This document shows positions 13,838 through 21,946 of a stretch of DNA of 33,558 nucleotides, piece by piece. Numbering within the stretch: the stretch's first letter is position 1; each line of letters starts with the position of its first letter. The position numbers and the translations under genes are program-made. The stretch lies in assembly GCA_022776305.1 (NCBI GenBank), contig JALFIB010000146.1, positions 1 through 33,558 on the forward strand. Reading direction: 5' to 3'. The notes below the pieces were generated by a model. The model was not told the DNA's origin. It was given only the letters and a program-made list of their open reading frames with translations, and made no database searches. The DNA is from Lachnospiraceae bacterium (GTDB lineage: Bacteria; Bacillota; Clostridia; Lachnospirales; Lachnospiraceae).

Positions 13838-16800
13838 CACTTAAAGTATGCTACTCCCGACTCAAATATCTTCAGATCCTGCTCCCCGTAAATGTTAATG
13901 GCTACTGAATCACCGCGGCGCTCTGAATGTGCCATCTTACCGAGCACACGACCATCCGGGCTTGTAATACCTTCGATTGCAAAGTAAGAACCATTTATGT
14001 TCCACATCTCATCACCCACACAGATATTTCCTTCCGGATCACAGTACTGGGTTGCTACCTGACCGTTGGCAAACAGTTTTGCAAGCCACTCTTTGTTTGC
14101 AACGAAGCGTCCTTCACCGTGGGATGCCGGGTTGGTATATACACCGCCAAGCTCTGCCTTTGCAAGCCACGGGGACTTGTTGCTGACTACTTTCGTGTAA
14201 ACCATCTTGGAGATGTGGCGTCCGATGGTATTGTAGGTCAAGGTCGGTGAATCCGGTGTCTGCCCTACGATCTCACCATGGGGAACAAGCCCAAGTTTGA
14301 TCAGTGCCTGGAAACCATTGCAGATACCAAGTGCAAGGCCGTCGCGCTCATTCAAAAGCTTCATGACAGCTTCTTTCATCTTTGCATTCTGGAATGCTGT
14401 AGCAAAGAATTTTGCTGATCCATCCGGCTCGTCACCTGCGGAAAATCCGCCCGGGAACATGATGATCTGTGCCTGATTGATGGCTTTTTCAAATTCATCT
14501 ACGGATTCGCGGATATCCTGTGCACTTAAGTTGCGGAATACTTTTACCTCAACCTCTGCTCCGGCTCTCTCAAATGCTTTCGTGCTGTCATACTCGCAGT
14601 TTGTGCCCGGGAATACCGGAATAAACACATGAGGTTTCGCCACTTTATTTTTGCATACGTAAATGTTGTTCGCTTTATAAACGCCGCCTTCGCTCTGGCT
14701 TCCCTCTTCTGATTTTCCTGCGAAGAAGTATGAGCTTGGGCCATCGGTGGGATTTCCGTCCAGATCAAGGCCGCCTCCTACGGTAGGAAGGCCTGACTCT
14801 GTCTTAAATACTCTCTCCAGCGTGCCTTCCCAAGCAGAAAGTGCTTCTTCTATCTTGATCTTCACATCTTTATATTCAAATGTGCCGTTGTTTACTACTT
14901 CACCGATCACCGTGTAAGTAATACCAAGCTTTCCTACTGCTCCATCCGGAACTTCAGCTACGATGTCTCCAAAGCCTGCTGTAAACAGGTCGCGTTCATC
15001 TACGTTGTGCTCGATCTTAAATCCGAGTCCATTTCCAAATGCCATCTTGGACAGGGCAGCCACAAGGCCCTTACCATCCAGAGCATAAGCGGAAATGATG
15101 TTGCCAGCTTTAATATCTTCATGGAATTTTCCATACTGGTCCATAATCTGGCTATATACCGGAAGATCATACTCATCTTTTTCTATCTTGAGCAATACAA
15201 GTTTGCTTCCTGCCTTTTTCAGCTCCGGTGTAATGATGGTCTTGTCACTTGCCACATCAACGGCGAAGGATACTAAAGTCGGTGGAACATCGATCTCATT
15301 GAAGGAACCGGACATGCTGTCCTTTCCTCCGATAGACGGCAGGCCAAATCCCAGCTGTGCGGAATAAGCTCCCAAAAGCGCTGCAAAAGGCTGGCTCCAC
15401 CTCTTTGGATCCTCTGTCATGCGGCGGAAGTATTCCTGGAATGTGAAACGGATCTTGCTGTAATCACCGCCGTTTGCCACAATACGTGCAACGGACTCAA
15501 GAACGGCATAAACTGCACCGTGGTATGGGCTCCAGCTTGACAGATAAGGATCAAAGCCGTAACTCATCATGGTCACTGTATCCGTCTTGCCTTCCAATAC
15601 CGGAAGCTTTGCAACCATTGCCTGTGTCTCTGTGAGCTGGTATTTTCCGCCGTAAGGCATAAATACGGAGCCTGCACCGATGGAACTGTCAAACATTTCT
15701 ACCAGCCCCTTCTGGGAACAGCAATTCAGGTCTTTCAATGTATCCAGCCATTTTTCACGGACATCGGATACTTCTTCTCTCACGAAATATTTTTCCGTCT
15801 CAGAAGGCATTTCTACCGTGACTGTAGTTTCCTGATGTGCACCGTTTGTGTCAAGGAATGCCCTTGAGATATTTACCACTTCTTTTCCTCTCCAAAGCAA
15901 TACAAGACGTGGCTCTTCCGTCACAACGGCAACCTCTACTGCCTCAAGGTTTTCTTCGGAAGCGTAGCCCATAAATTCTTTCACGTCTTTGGGATCTACA
16001 ACCACTGCCATACGCTCCTGGGATTCAGAAATGGCGATCTCCGTTCCGTCCAGACCGGCGTATTTCTTCGGAACTTTATCAAGGTTGATCTGAAGACCCG
16101 GTGCCAGCTCTCCAATGGCAACGGAAACACCGCCTGCACCGAAATCATTACATTTTTTGATCAGTTTGCTCACTTCCGCGCGGCGGAACAGCCTCTGGAT
16201 CTTACGCTCTGTGGGCGCATTACCTTTCTGTACCTCTGCGCCGCAGACCTCAATGGAAGCCTCTGTATGTACTTTGGATGATCCTGTTGCACCGCCGATA
16301 CCGTCACGGCCCGTCCGGCCTCCAAGCAGGATGATGATATCCCCCGGATCGGAATTCTCGCGGATCACGGCACTTCTTGGAGCAGCACCCATAACGGCAC
16401 CGATCTCCATACGTTTTGCAACGTAATCCGGATGGTAAACTTCTTTTACGTAACCTGTGGCAAGGCCGATCTGGTTGCCGTAAGAGCTGTATCCATGTGC
16501 AGCCTCACGCACCAGTTTTTTCTGGGGCAGCTTGCCTTTCAATGTATTCTTTACAGAAACAGTAGGATCCGCAGCACCTGTCACGCGCATTGCCTGATAT
16601 ACATAGGTACGTCCTGAAAGAGGATCGCGGATAGCTCCTCCGAGACAAGTGGCAGCTCCACCGAAGGGTTCAATTTCTGTGGGGTGGTTGTGTGTCTCAT
16701 TCTTAAAGTTCACAAGCCATTCTTCTGTTTTGCCGTCGATCTCAACCGGCACAACAATGCTGCATGCGTTGATCTCATCGGATTCTTCCTGATCCTGCAG

Positions 16801-17673
16801 CTTACCCTCTTTTTTCAGCTTGCGCATCGCCATCAAAGCAAGATCCATCAGGCAGACAAACTTGTCATCACGGCCTTTGAAGATCTCCTCACGGTCTGCA
16901 AGATACTGCTCATAGGTACCTTGGATCGGCGTTTTATAGTATCCATCCTCAAATGTGACATCTTTCAGCTCTGTGGAGAATGTGGTATGGCGGCAGTGAT
17001 CTGACCAATACGTGTCAAGGACACGGATCTCTGTCATGGATGGGTTTCTCTTTTCTTCGTTTTTAAAGTAATTCTGAATATGCTGGAAGTCTTTCAGTGT
17101 CATGGCAAGATTTAATGACTTGTAAAGCACCTCTAAATCTGCCTCATTCATATCGATAAAGCTGTCAAATACGATCACATCTGCCGGATCATCGAATTCT
17201 GTCACTAATGTCTCTGGTTTCTGGAATCCTGTCTCTCTGGAATCTACAGGGTTGATACAATGTGCTTTGATCGCTTCAAATTCTTCATCAGAAATCTTTC
17301 CCTCGATCACGTATGTTGTAGCAGAACGGATGATCGGTTCTTCATCCTCTTTTAAAAATTTCACACACTGTACTGCAGAATCAGCTCTCTGGTCAAACTG
17401 TCCCGGTAAAAACTCTACCGCAAAGGATCTTTCATCAGCAGCCATTGGAAATTCTTCTTCATATAATGTATCTACCGGTGGCTCCGAAAACACGGTTCTG
17501 CATGCATCTTCAAATACTTCATCCGAAATATTCTCCACATCATACCGGATCAATACACGCACATTCGTCACGCTCTCCACGCCAAGATAGCTTTTGATCT
17601 CGTGGGCAAGCCCCTTCGCTGCAACGGCAAAATCCGCCTTTTTCTCAACATACACTCTTCTAACTTTACTCAT
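13837..17673 (-). CDS. purL: Phosphoribosylformylglycinamidine synthase (single-chain PurL)
   Basis: A 1278-residue FGAM synthase for the fourth step of de novo purine synthesis: FGAR plus glutamine and ATP to FGAM, in the cytoplasm. It is the large fused form found in Clostridia and Proteobacteria, with a PurS-like N-terminus, two AIR-synthase-type halves (the ATP-binding DSCRHTTF-type region is visible as YWSDHCRHTTF) and a C-terminal glutaminase. The glutaminase has FPGTNCEYDS, FPGGFSAGDE, the nucleophile Cys near 1118 in GICNGFQ, and His/Glu in MAHSERRG near 1249-1251. The start at ATG 17673 follows GGGAGG by five bases. It has its own promoter at 17802-17830 and a leader of about 120 bases with no recognisable purine riboswitch. 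Its stop overlaps the capA-like start. Confidence 0.97.
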   Translation of the reverse strand: MSKVRRVYVEKKADFAVAAKGLAHEIKSYLGVESVTNVRVLIRYDVENISDEVFEDACRTVFSEPPVDTLYEEEFPMAADERSFAVEFLPGQFDQRADSAVQCVKFLKEDEEPIIRSATTYVIEGKISDEEFEAIKAHCINPVDSRETGFQKPETLVTEFDDPADVIVFDSFIDMNEADLEVLYKSLNLAMTLKDFQHIQNYFKNEEKRNPSMTEIRVLDTYWSDHCRHTTFSTELKDVTFEDGYYKTPIQGTYEQYLADREEIFKGRDDKFVCLMDLALMAMRKLKKEGKLQDQEESDEINACSIVVPVEIDGKTEEWLVNFKNETHNHPTEIEPFGGAATCLGGAIRDPLSGRTYVYQAMRVTGAADPTVSVKNTLKGKLPQKKLVREAAHGYSSYGNQIGLATGYVKEVYHPDYVAKRMEIGAVMGAAPRSAVIRENSDPGDIIILLGGRTGRDGIGGATGSSKVHTEASIEVCGAEVQKGNAPTERKIQRLFRRAEVSKLIKKCNDFGAGGVSVAIGELAPGLQINLDKVPKKYAGLDGTEIAISESQERMAVVVDPKDVKEFMGYASEENLEAVEVAVVTEEPRLVLLWRGKEVVNISRAFLDTNGAHQETTVTVEMPSETEKYFVREEVSDVREKWLDTLKDLNCCSQKGLVEMFDSSIGAGSVFMPYGGKYQLTETQAMVAKLPVLEGKTDTVTMMSYGFDPYLSSWSPYHGAVYAVLESVARIVANGGDYSKIRFTFQEYFRRMTEDPKRWSQPFAALLGAYSAQLGFGLPSIGGKDSMSGSFNEIDVPPTLVSFAVDVASDKTIITPELKKAGSKLVLLKIEKDEYDLPVYSQIMDQYGKFHEDIKAGNIISAYALDGKGLVAALSKMAFGNGLGFKIEHNVDERDLFTAGFGDIVAEVPDGAVGKLGITYTVIGEVVNNGTFEYKDVKIKIEEALSAWEGTLERVFKTESGLPTVGGGLDLDGNPTDGPSSYFFAGKSEEGSQSEGGVYKANNIYVCKNKVAKPHVFIPVFPGTNCEYDSTKAFERAGAEVEVKVFRNLSAQDIRESVDEFEKAINQAQIIMFPGGFSAGDEPDGSAKFFATAFQNAKMKEAVMKLLNERDGLALGICNGFQALIKLGLVPHGEIVGQTPDSPTLTYNTIGRHISKMVYTKVVSNKSPWLAKAELGGVYTNPASHGEGRFVANKEWLAKLFANGQVATQYCDPEGNICVGDEMWNINGSYFAIEGITSPDGRVLGKMAHSERRGDSVAINIYGEQDLKIFESGVAYFK

Positions 17674-17801
17674 TATGACCTCCCGGCATCTGCCTTTCAA
17701 AATTTTTGTAGCAGTTTGAGCCAAGCAAAAACACGAAGTATTCTCTTCCTGCGGCACATCCGCTACATTGATTTGCGCAATTCAGACACATTTCTACGCG
17801 A

Positions 17802-17830
17802 ATTTTAACACAACTGAGCCTATCTGACAA
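17802..17830 (-). promoter_or_regulatory. purL: Promoter of purL
   Basis: On the minus strand TTGTCA (17825-17830), a 17-base spacer and TAAAAT (17802-17807). It lies only 20 bases beyond the stop of the upstream helicase gene. Confidence 0.7.
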
Positions 17831-17849
17831 GTTATGCCCGTATTTTCTT

Positions 17850-20210
17850 TTATAAGATGCTCCAGAACGCTTCTGTTTTTTCACGGACCGTCCGAACCGT
17901 ACAGTACTTAGGCTGGCTCCATTCCGCAGGGAACATTTCTCGGTACCTGGCAGAAGCAAAACGTTCATCCAGCAAAAGGATCACCCCTTTATCTTCCTCC
18001 GTCCGGATCACACGGCCTGCAGACTGCAGCACTTTGTTCATACCCGGGCAAGTATAAGCATAAAAGAATCCATCCTGTCCCCTCTTATCATAAAATTGTT
18101 TTAATAATTCCCTTTCCCTACAAACCTGAGGCAGTCCGGTACCCACGATGACCGCTCCAATGAGCCGGTCATTTCTCAGGTCGATCCCCTCACCGAAAAT
18201 GCCCCCCATCACGCAAAATCCCACGAGTCCTTTCGGATGGGCACTCTCAAACTGGGCCAGAAAATCCTCCCGTTCCGTTTCATGCATCCCGGCCCTCTGG
18301 CATAAAATCTCTATTTCTTCATTTTTCTGGCTGCACAGATCCTCAAATTGGCCGGAAATCTCCTCGATCAGCCGGTAGGACGGGCAAAATACCATATAAT
18401 TGCCGCGTTTTGCCTGAAGAACCGCTAAAATATAATCTGCCATTTTACGGAATTCCTGCTGGTTCCGGTTCGTATACCGGCTGCTGGTATCTGTTCCCAC
18501 CAATACAAGGCGCTTTTCTGCATCAAAAGTAGAATGGGCATAAATGGCATAATTATCCTTTTCGGTGCTCAAAAGGCTTTTGTAATAATGAATAGGAAGA
18601 AAGGTCGCTGAAAAGTAAATGGTACTTTTCCCTTTTTCCAGACATTCCTGAAGGTTCTCAGAGACGTCCACACAAAACAGTTTCAGCAGGAACCTTCCAT
18701 CCTCGCAAAGCTCTGTATAAACCATATAGTTTTCATTCAGGTTATCACAGGTATCCAAAAAACGCCTCGCCTGAAAATAGAGGTCCAGCACCTTTTCATT
18801 AATCTCCTGATTTCGCGAATCCTCCAGAAAGTCTTCCATAATGCCGCACAGATTCATCAGGTAAATGGGGAATACCCCAACATCAGGCAGAACAGAAACC
18901 CCTTCACATTCCCTCTTTTTTTCAAGAAGCCACGTATTGCATCTGGCAAGGGCTTTTCCCATCTTGGGACTGTAGGGCTTTATCTCCTTTTTTAACGCTA
19001 AAAAATCTTCTTTATAAAGGGCAGCGGAATACATTTCTCTGGCCCGCTCCACCAGATTATGGGCTTCATCGATGAGAAACAGGTACTCCCCCTTCACCCC
19101 TTCTCCAAAAAAGCGTTTTAGCTTTGCCCTCGGGTCAAAAATATAATTGTAGTCGCAGATAACCGCATCGGCCCACAGAGAAACATCCAGACCAAATTCA
19201 AAAGGGCAGACCTGCCATTTTTCCGCATATTCTTCTATGACAGGACGGGTAAACACTTCTTTTGAAGAGATTAAGTCAAAGACCGCATCATTCACCCTGT
19301 CAAAGTGACCCTTTGCATAAGGACATGCGTCCGGATTACATTCCGCTTTCTCCAAAAAACAGATTTTTTCTTTTGCAGTTAACGTGATGGACTTCATCCG
19401 AAGTCCCTGTTCCCGCAATATGTCGTACGTCTCTTCCGCCACCGTCCTCGTCACCGTTTTCGCGGTAGCATAAAAGATTTTTTCCGCAATTCCTTCTCCC
19501 ACTGCCTTCACTGCCGGAAAAATGGTGGAGATAGTCTTACCCGTTCCGGTAGGCGCCTGTATAAACAATTTTTTTCTCCGCAGCATGGTCCTGTAAACAG
19601 ACGAAGCCACGTCTTTTTGTCCCTCGCGCCATGCAAATGGAAAAACCAGCTGTTTTATGGATGATTGCCGCGTTTTTCTCCATTCCTTTTGCAGCTCTGC
19701 CCATTTTTGATACTGGGATACCACATCAAAAAACCAGGTCTCCAGCTCATGGATCCTATACGTTTCCTTGAAGCGGCGTATTTCCTCCGTCTCCAGATTG
19801 CAGTATGTCATCTGTATGCCAATTTCATCCAACTCATTCTGGCTCCCGTATATATAAGCATAGCATTTTGCCTGCGCCAGATGGATCATATAAGGTTCCT
19901 GCATCAGTGCTACGTCACGGTACACACCTTTGATCTCGTCGATGAAAGTGCTGTCCTCTTCCATGAAAATTCCATCGGCCCTTCCCTCTACGATCAGGAT
20001 GTAATCTTCCCCGGGAATCTCTATTGACAAAGGCACTTCTGAACGGTATACGCCGCCCATTTTTCCTTGGATCTTCCGATGGATACGGCTTCCTTCCTGC
20101 ATAGCCTCCTTCTCGGCAAATCCTCCTTTTCGATTGTCGATGTCTCCTGCCCTTAAAATAAACTCCACCAGATTCCGGACAGACGTCCGGATTCTCAGCT
20201 CCTGCTCCAT
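17850..20210 (-). CDS. RecB-type nuclease fused to XPD/DinG-family Fe-S helicase
   Basis: A 786-residue protein. Residues 1-180 form a PD-(D/E)XK nuclease domain of the RecB/Cas4 kind: EGRADG with Asp79, then DEIKG with Glu92 and Lys94, and a QAKCYAYIY helix. From about 200 it is a superfamily 2 XPD/DinG helicase. Walker A APTGTGKT lies near 219-226, Cys284, 291, 296 and 335 form the [4Fe-4S] domain, and the DEAH box is at 381-384. Motifs V-VI (GIDLRNDRLIGAVIVG, QSAGRVIR) follow. The combination suggests 5'-3' unwinding with cleavage during repair. The start is ATG 20210, because relatives begin close to RTSVRNLVEFIL; GTG 20267 with AAGGA before it is an alternative adding 19 residues. It stands alone as one transcription unit. 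Confidence 0.88.
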   Translation of the reverse strand: MEQELRIRTSVRNLVEFILRAGDIDNRKGGFAEKEAMQEGSRIHRKIQGKMGGVYRSEVPLSIEIPGEDYILIVEGRADGIFMEEDSTFIDEIKGVYRDVALMQEPYMIHLAQAKCYAYIYGSQNELDEIGIQMTYCNLETEEIRRFKETYRIHELETWFFDVVSQYQKWAELQKEWRKTRQSSIKQLVFPFAWREGQKDVASSVYRTMLRRKKLFIQAPTGTGKTISTIFPAVKAVGEGIAEKIFYATAKTVTRTVAEETYDILREQGLRMKSITLTAKEKICFLEKAECNPDACPYAKGHFDRVNDAVFDLISSKEVFTRPVIEEYAEKWQVCPFEFGLDVSLWADAVICDYNYIFDPRAKLKRFFGEGVKGEYLFLIDEAHNLVERAREMYSAALYKEDFLALKKEIKPYSPKMGKALARCNTWLLEKKRECEGVSVLPDVGVFPIYLMNLCGIMEDFLEDSRNQEINEKVLDLYFQARRFLDTCDNLNENYMVYTELCEDGRFLLKLFCVDVSENLQECLEKGKSTIYFSATFLPIHYYKSLLSTEKDNYAIYAHSTFDAEKRLVLVGTDTSSRYTNRNQQEFRKMADYILAVLQAKRGNYMVFCPSYRLIEEISGQFEDLCSQKNEEIEILCQRAGMHETEREDFLAQFESAHPKGLVGFCVMGGIFGEGIDLRNDRLIGAVIVGTGLPQVCRERELLKQFYDKRGQDGFFYAYTCPGMNKVLQSAGRVIRTEEDKGVILLLDERFASARYREMFPAEWSQPKYCTVRTVREKTEAFWSIL

Positions 20211-20631
20211 ACTTTCCCGCTCTCTTTTCCCACTGCCATGATGCCCGTGCCAAAAGCCTGCATCCACGTCATCCTTGCATGGCCGCGGATGAATGGCTTC
20301 TTGACACTTGGATCATACCATTTTTATTCAATAACTTTCTCTTTGACATCATAACACAAATCAGCGGGTATATACAGATTCTTTTGTGCCTCCCACTCCC
20401 AGGATCCTGAAAACATGGCATTTAGGGTTGCGGCACACAAGTGCATATTCCACTCCCCACGGGTCGCATCCTCACGGAGTGTTTTTGCGTTATAGGAAAT
20501 CGGAATTTCCTATAACGCAAAAAAAGAGGCTCCCATCCTGTAAACTCCAGCTTTGGAAACCTCTTACCATCTATTCTATATATCTATACTTTTATCGTCA
20601 ATTTTCATTCTGCAGCCATCGCTGCATGATA
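20211..20631. other. Intergenic region with several stem-forming segments
   Basis: No gene is supported in these 421 bases. They hold the upstream region of the helicase gene, for which no convincing promoter is seen. A TGTGCC/GGCACA bracket spans about 20390-20450. CACTCC/GGAGTG arms (about 20452-20481) are followed by TTTTT, which can be read as a plus-strand terminator. The large hairpin is listed separately. Confidence 0.45.
20482..20523. repeat. 19-bp perfect inverted repeat without a U-tract
   Basis: TTTTTGCGTTATAGGAAAT (20482-20500), loop CGGA, then the exact complement (20505-20523). On either strand the stem ends in an A-run, not a U-run, so it does not have the form of an intrinsic terminator. 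It lies between the ends of two transcription units and may be a dispersed palindromic repeat or an RNA-stabilising element. Confidence 0.7.
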
Positions 20632-20859
20632 TTAAGCAACAGCAAACTTATTCAGTACATTTTCAATGGCTCTGTCTTCTCTTGCATATTTTACTGTCAG
20701 TGTTTTTGTCAGGTCAAGGCTCATAACACCCAAAATGGATTTTGCGTCTATGATCACCCGGTTGTAGAATACATCTACATCATACTGGCATTTCTCTGCT
20801 GCTTTTACAAATTCTGTGACATCCTTTACCGCGTTCAGTCGGATCTTTTTCTCCAACAT
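20632..20859 (-). CDS. HPr-like protein lacking the phosphocarrier histidine
   Basis: A 75-residue protein of the HPr fold. It aligns without gaps to HPr from its Lys23 onward, and the AKSILGVMSLDL segment keeps the serine (Ser41, equivalent to HPr Ser46) that HPr kinase modifies. At the equivalents of His15 and Arg17 it has Ala10 and Lys12, so it cannot accept phosphate from Enzyme I. This resembles Crh, the regulatory HPr homologue of Bacillus that works with CcpA, although Crh has Gln there. A role in carbon-source control and not sugar transport is likely, which is inference. The start is fixed by AAGGAGG seven bases upstream. Its promoter at 20922-20950 is full of inverted repeats. It stands alone. 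Confidence 0.85.
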   Translation of the reverse strand: MLEKKIRLNAVKDVTEFVKAAEKCQYDVDVFYNRVIIDAKSILGVMSLDLTKTLTVKYAREDRAIENVLNKFAVA

Positions 20860-20908
20860 CGCAATCCCTCCTTAAAATGGAACAATACTATCACATATTT
20901 TCTTCTCA

Positions 20909-20961
20909 ATTGTTTTTCCACATTATGTCATACGGAAAAACAATCGTCAAGGAACGATTGT
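20909..20961. promoter_or_regulatory. Two adjoining inverted repeats over the HPr-like gene promoter
   Basis: IR1: ATTGTTTTTCC (20909-20919) and GGAAAAACAAT (20934-20944), 11-base arms around the -10 box. IR2: ACAATCGT (20940-20947) and ACGATTGT (20954-20961), over the -35. They share the ACAAT segment, so binding at one may exclude or assist the other. They do not match a CcpA cre site. Confidence 0.5.
20922..20950 (-). promoter_or_regulatory. Promoter of the HPr-like gene
   Basis: On the minus strand TTGACG (20945-20950), a 17-base spacer and CATAAT (20922-20927). Confidence 0.65.
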
Positions 20962-21031
20962 ATACATTTTTTCTTTCTTTTTCCTTCTTTTTTGTGCTTT
21001 TTTTACAGGATTTTTTTCTTTTTGTGCAAAT

Positions 21032-21850
21032 TTACCCGTTCCCGTGCCTTTTCTGGGCGGATAAATGTCTTTCTGATGCAGTACCCTCTGTCATCCACCT
21101 GCGGAACTTCAATGGCCAGAACTGCTGCTGAAGCTTTGTGTTTCTCCGCTCAGTAATAGCAATGGTATCACAGAAGCTTCGCCATAAATCCTGAAGTTCC
21201 TCTTCTTTTTTCCCAATTTTTTCTTTGGCTGAAGCGTCCGGATCTGTATTGCGCAAAATGAACCATGGCCTGCGCTTCCCGTGGATCAGACAGTCATGAT
21301 GGCCATTGTCATAGATCATAAAATCTTCATTAGGGAAACGGTCTGCAAAGTGTTCTCCGATCAACGGAAGGATTTGGTTTTCCGCCTGTATCTCAGAAAA
21401 CAACACCCCATTTTCTAATTCCCGGAAACGAACAAACTCAATGTACCTGTGGGCCTCATTTCCTGTCTTTCTGGAAAGCTCAAAGGTTCTGCATACGTTT
21501 GGGTCCTGCAAATTCCAGATCACATTGCGTGCTTCTTTTTTTGACACCCCAGAAGACATCCCCCGTACAACAACGCGGTAAATACATTCTGCCCGCTCCG
21601 GTTGACGTGAAAGCGCCGCCTGATAAATCGTCTGGTAAGCATCCTGCCCCATCTTTTCTCGGATGGACCTCGCCACCTTCTCCGCCTTTTCCGGGTCTGT
21701 GCCCACCTCCCGATACTCAGCAAACAACTCAAGCTCCATCTCCCTGCCGATGCGAAGGCCCACACAGGAATGCCCAAGCCTGCTTGCCCACGCATCATAA
21801 ATCCCCGTGAAGATTCCATCTACACTGTCATCACAAACAAAAATCGTCAT
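21032..21850 (-). CDS. DNA metabolism protein of the TIGR03915 / DUF4130 type
   Basis: A 272-residue cytoplasmic protein that opens MTIFVCDDSVDGIFTGIYDAW, the start typical of the TIGR03915 family. That family almost always neighbours the radical-SAM protein of TIGR03916, as here. The VCDDSVDGIFTGIY region and the C-terminal half with FADRFPNEDFMIYDNGHHDCLIHG are the conserved blocks; the exact reaction is not known. It lies 96 bases downstream of the radical-SAM gene, separated by 38-bp repeats, in the same transcription unit and so probably under the same LexA control. The ribosome site is weak (GGATGGGTG, lying at the end of a repeat unit). The last 20 residues are basic and the 3' flank is very A-rich. 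Confidence 0.83.
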   Translation of the reverse strand: MTIFVCDDSVDGIFTGIYDAWASRLGHSCVGLRIGREMELELFAEYREVGTDPEKAEKVARSIREKMGQDAYQTIYQAALSRQPERAECIYRVVVRGMSSGVSKKEARNVIWNLQDPNVCRTFELSRKTGNEAHRYIEFVRFRELENGVLFSEIQAENQILPLIGEHFADRFPNEDFMIYDNGHHDCLIHGKRRPWFILRNTDPDASAKEKIGKKEEELQDLWRSFCDTIAITERRNTKLQQQFWPLKFRRWMTEGTASERHLSAQKRHGNG

Positions 21851-21856
21851 CTTACA

Positions 21857-21940
21857 CCCATCCTAACACTTTCCACATATTTCGCCCTGATCCGCCCCGA
21901 CTGGCGCTTTCCACGTATTTCGCTGTGGTCTGCCCATCCT
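21857..21940. repeat. 38-bp tandem repeat between the two DNA-repair genes
   Basis: Units are 21903-21940 and 21865-21902, with the first eight bases of a third at 21857-21864. The minus-strand core GCGAAATAYGTGGAAAG occurs in both, and AGGATGGG recurs 76 bases apart. The array fills the gap between the genes. The core resembles part of the fourth capA repeat (GCGAAATACGAGGGAAG). Confidence 0.75.
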
Positions 21941-21946
21941 GTCATT

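Noticed and set aside
17674-17801. A purine or PRPP riboswitch in the purL leader
   Set aside because: The leader is long enough, but I see none of the conserved core sequences or a terminator hairpin before the start codon.
20268-20480. A riboswitch or small housekeeping RNA upstream of the helicase
   Set aside because: Stems can be drawn, but no known conserved core (SRP RNA, 6S, THF, cobalamin) could be matched, so it is only noted as structured.
20386-21156. A plus-strand open frame of 256 codons
   Set aside because: It overlaps the HPr-like gene, its promoter and the large hairpin, is full of Phe, Cys and Tyr runs from T-rich DNA, and lacks a ribosome site.
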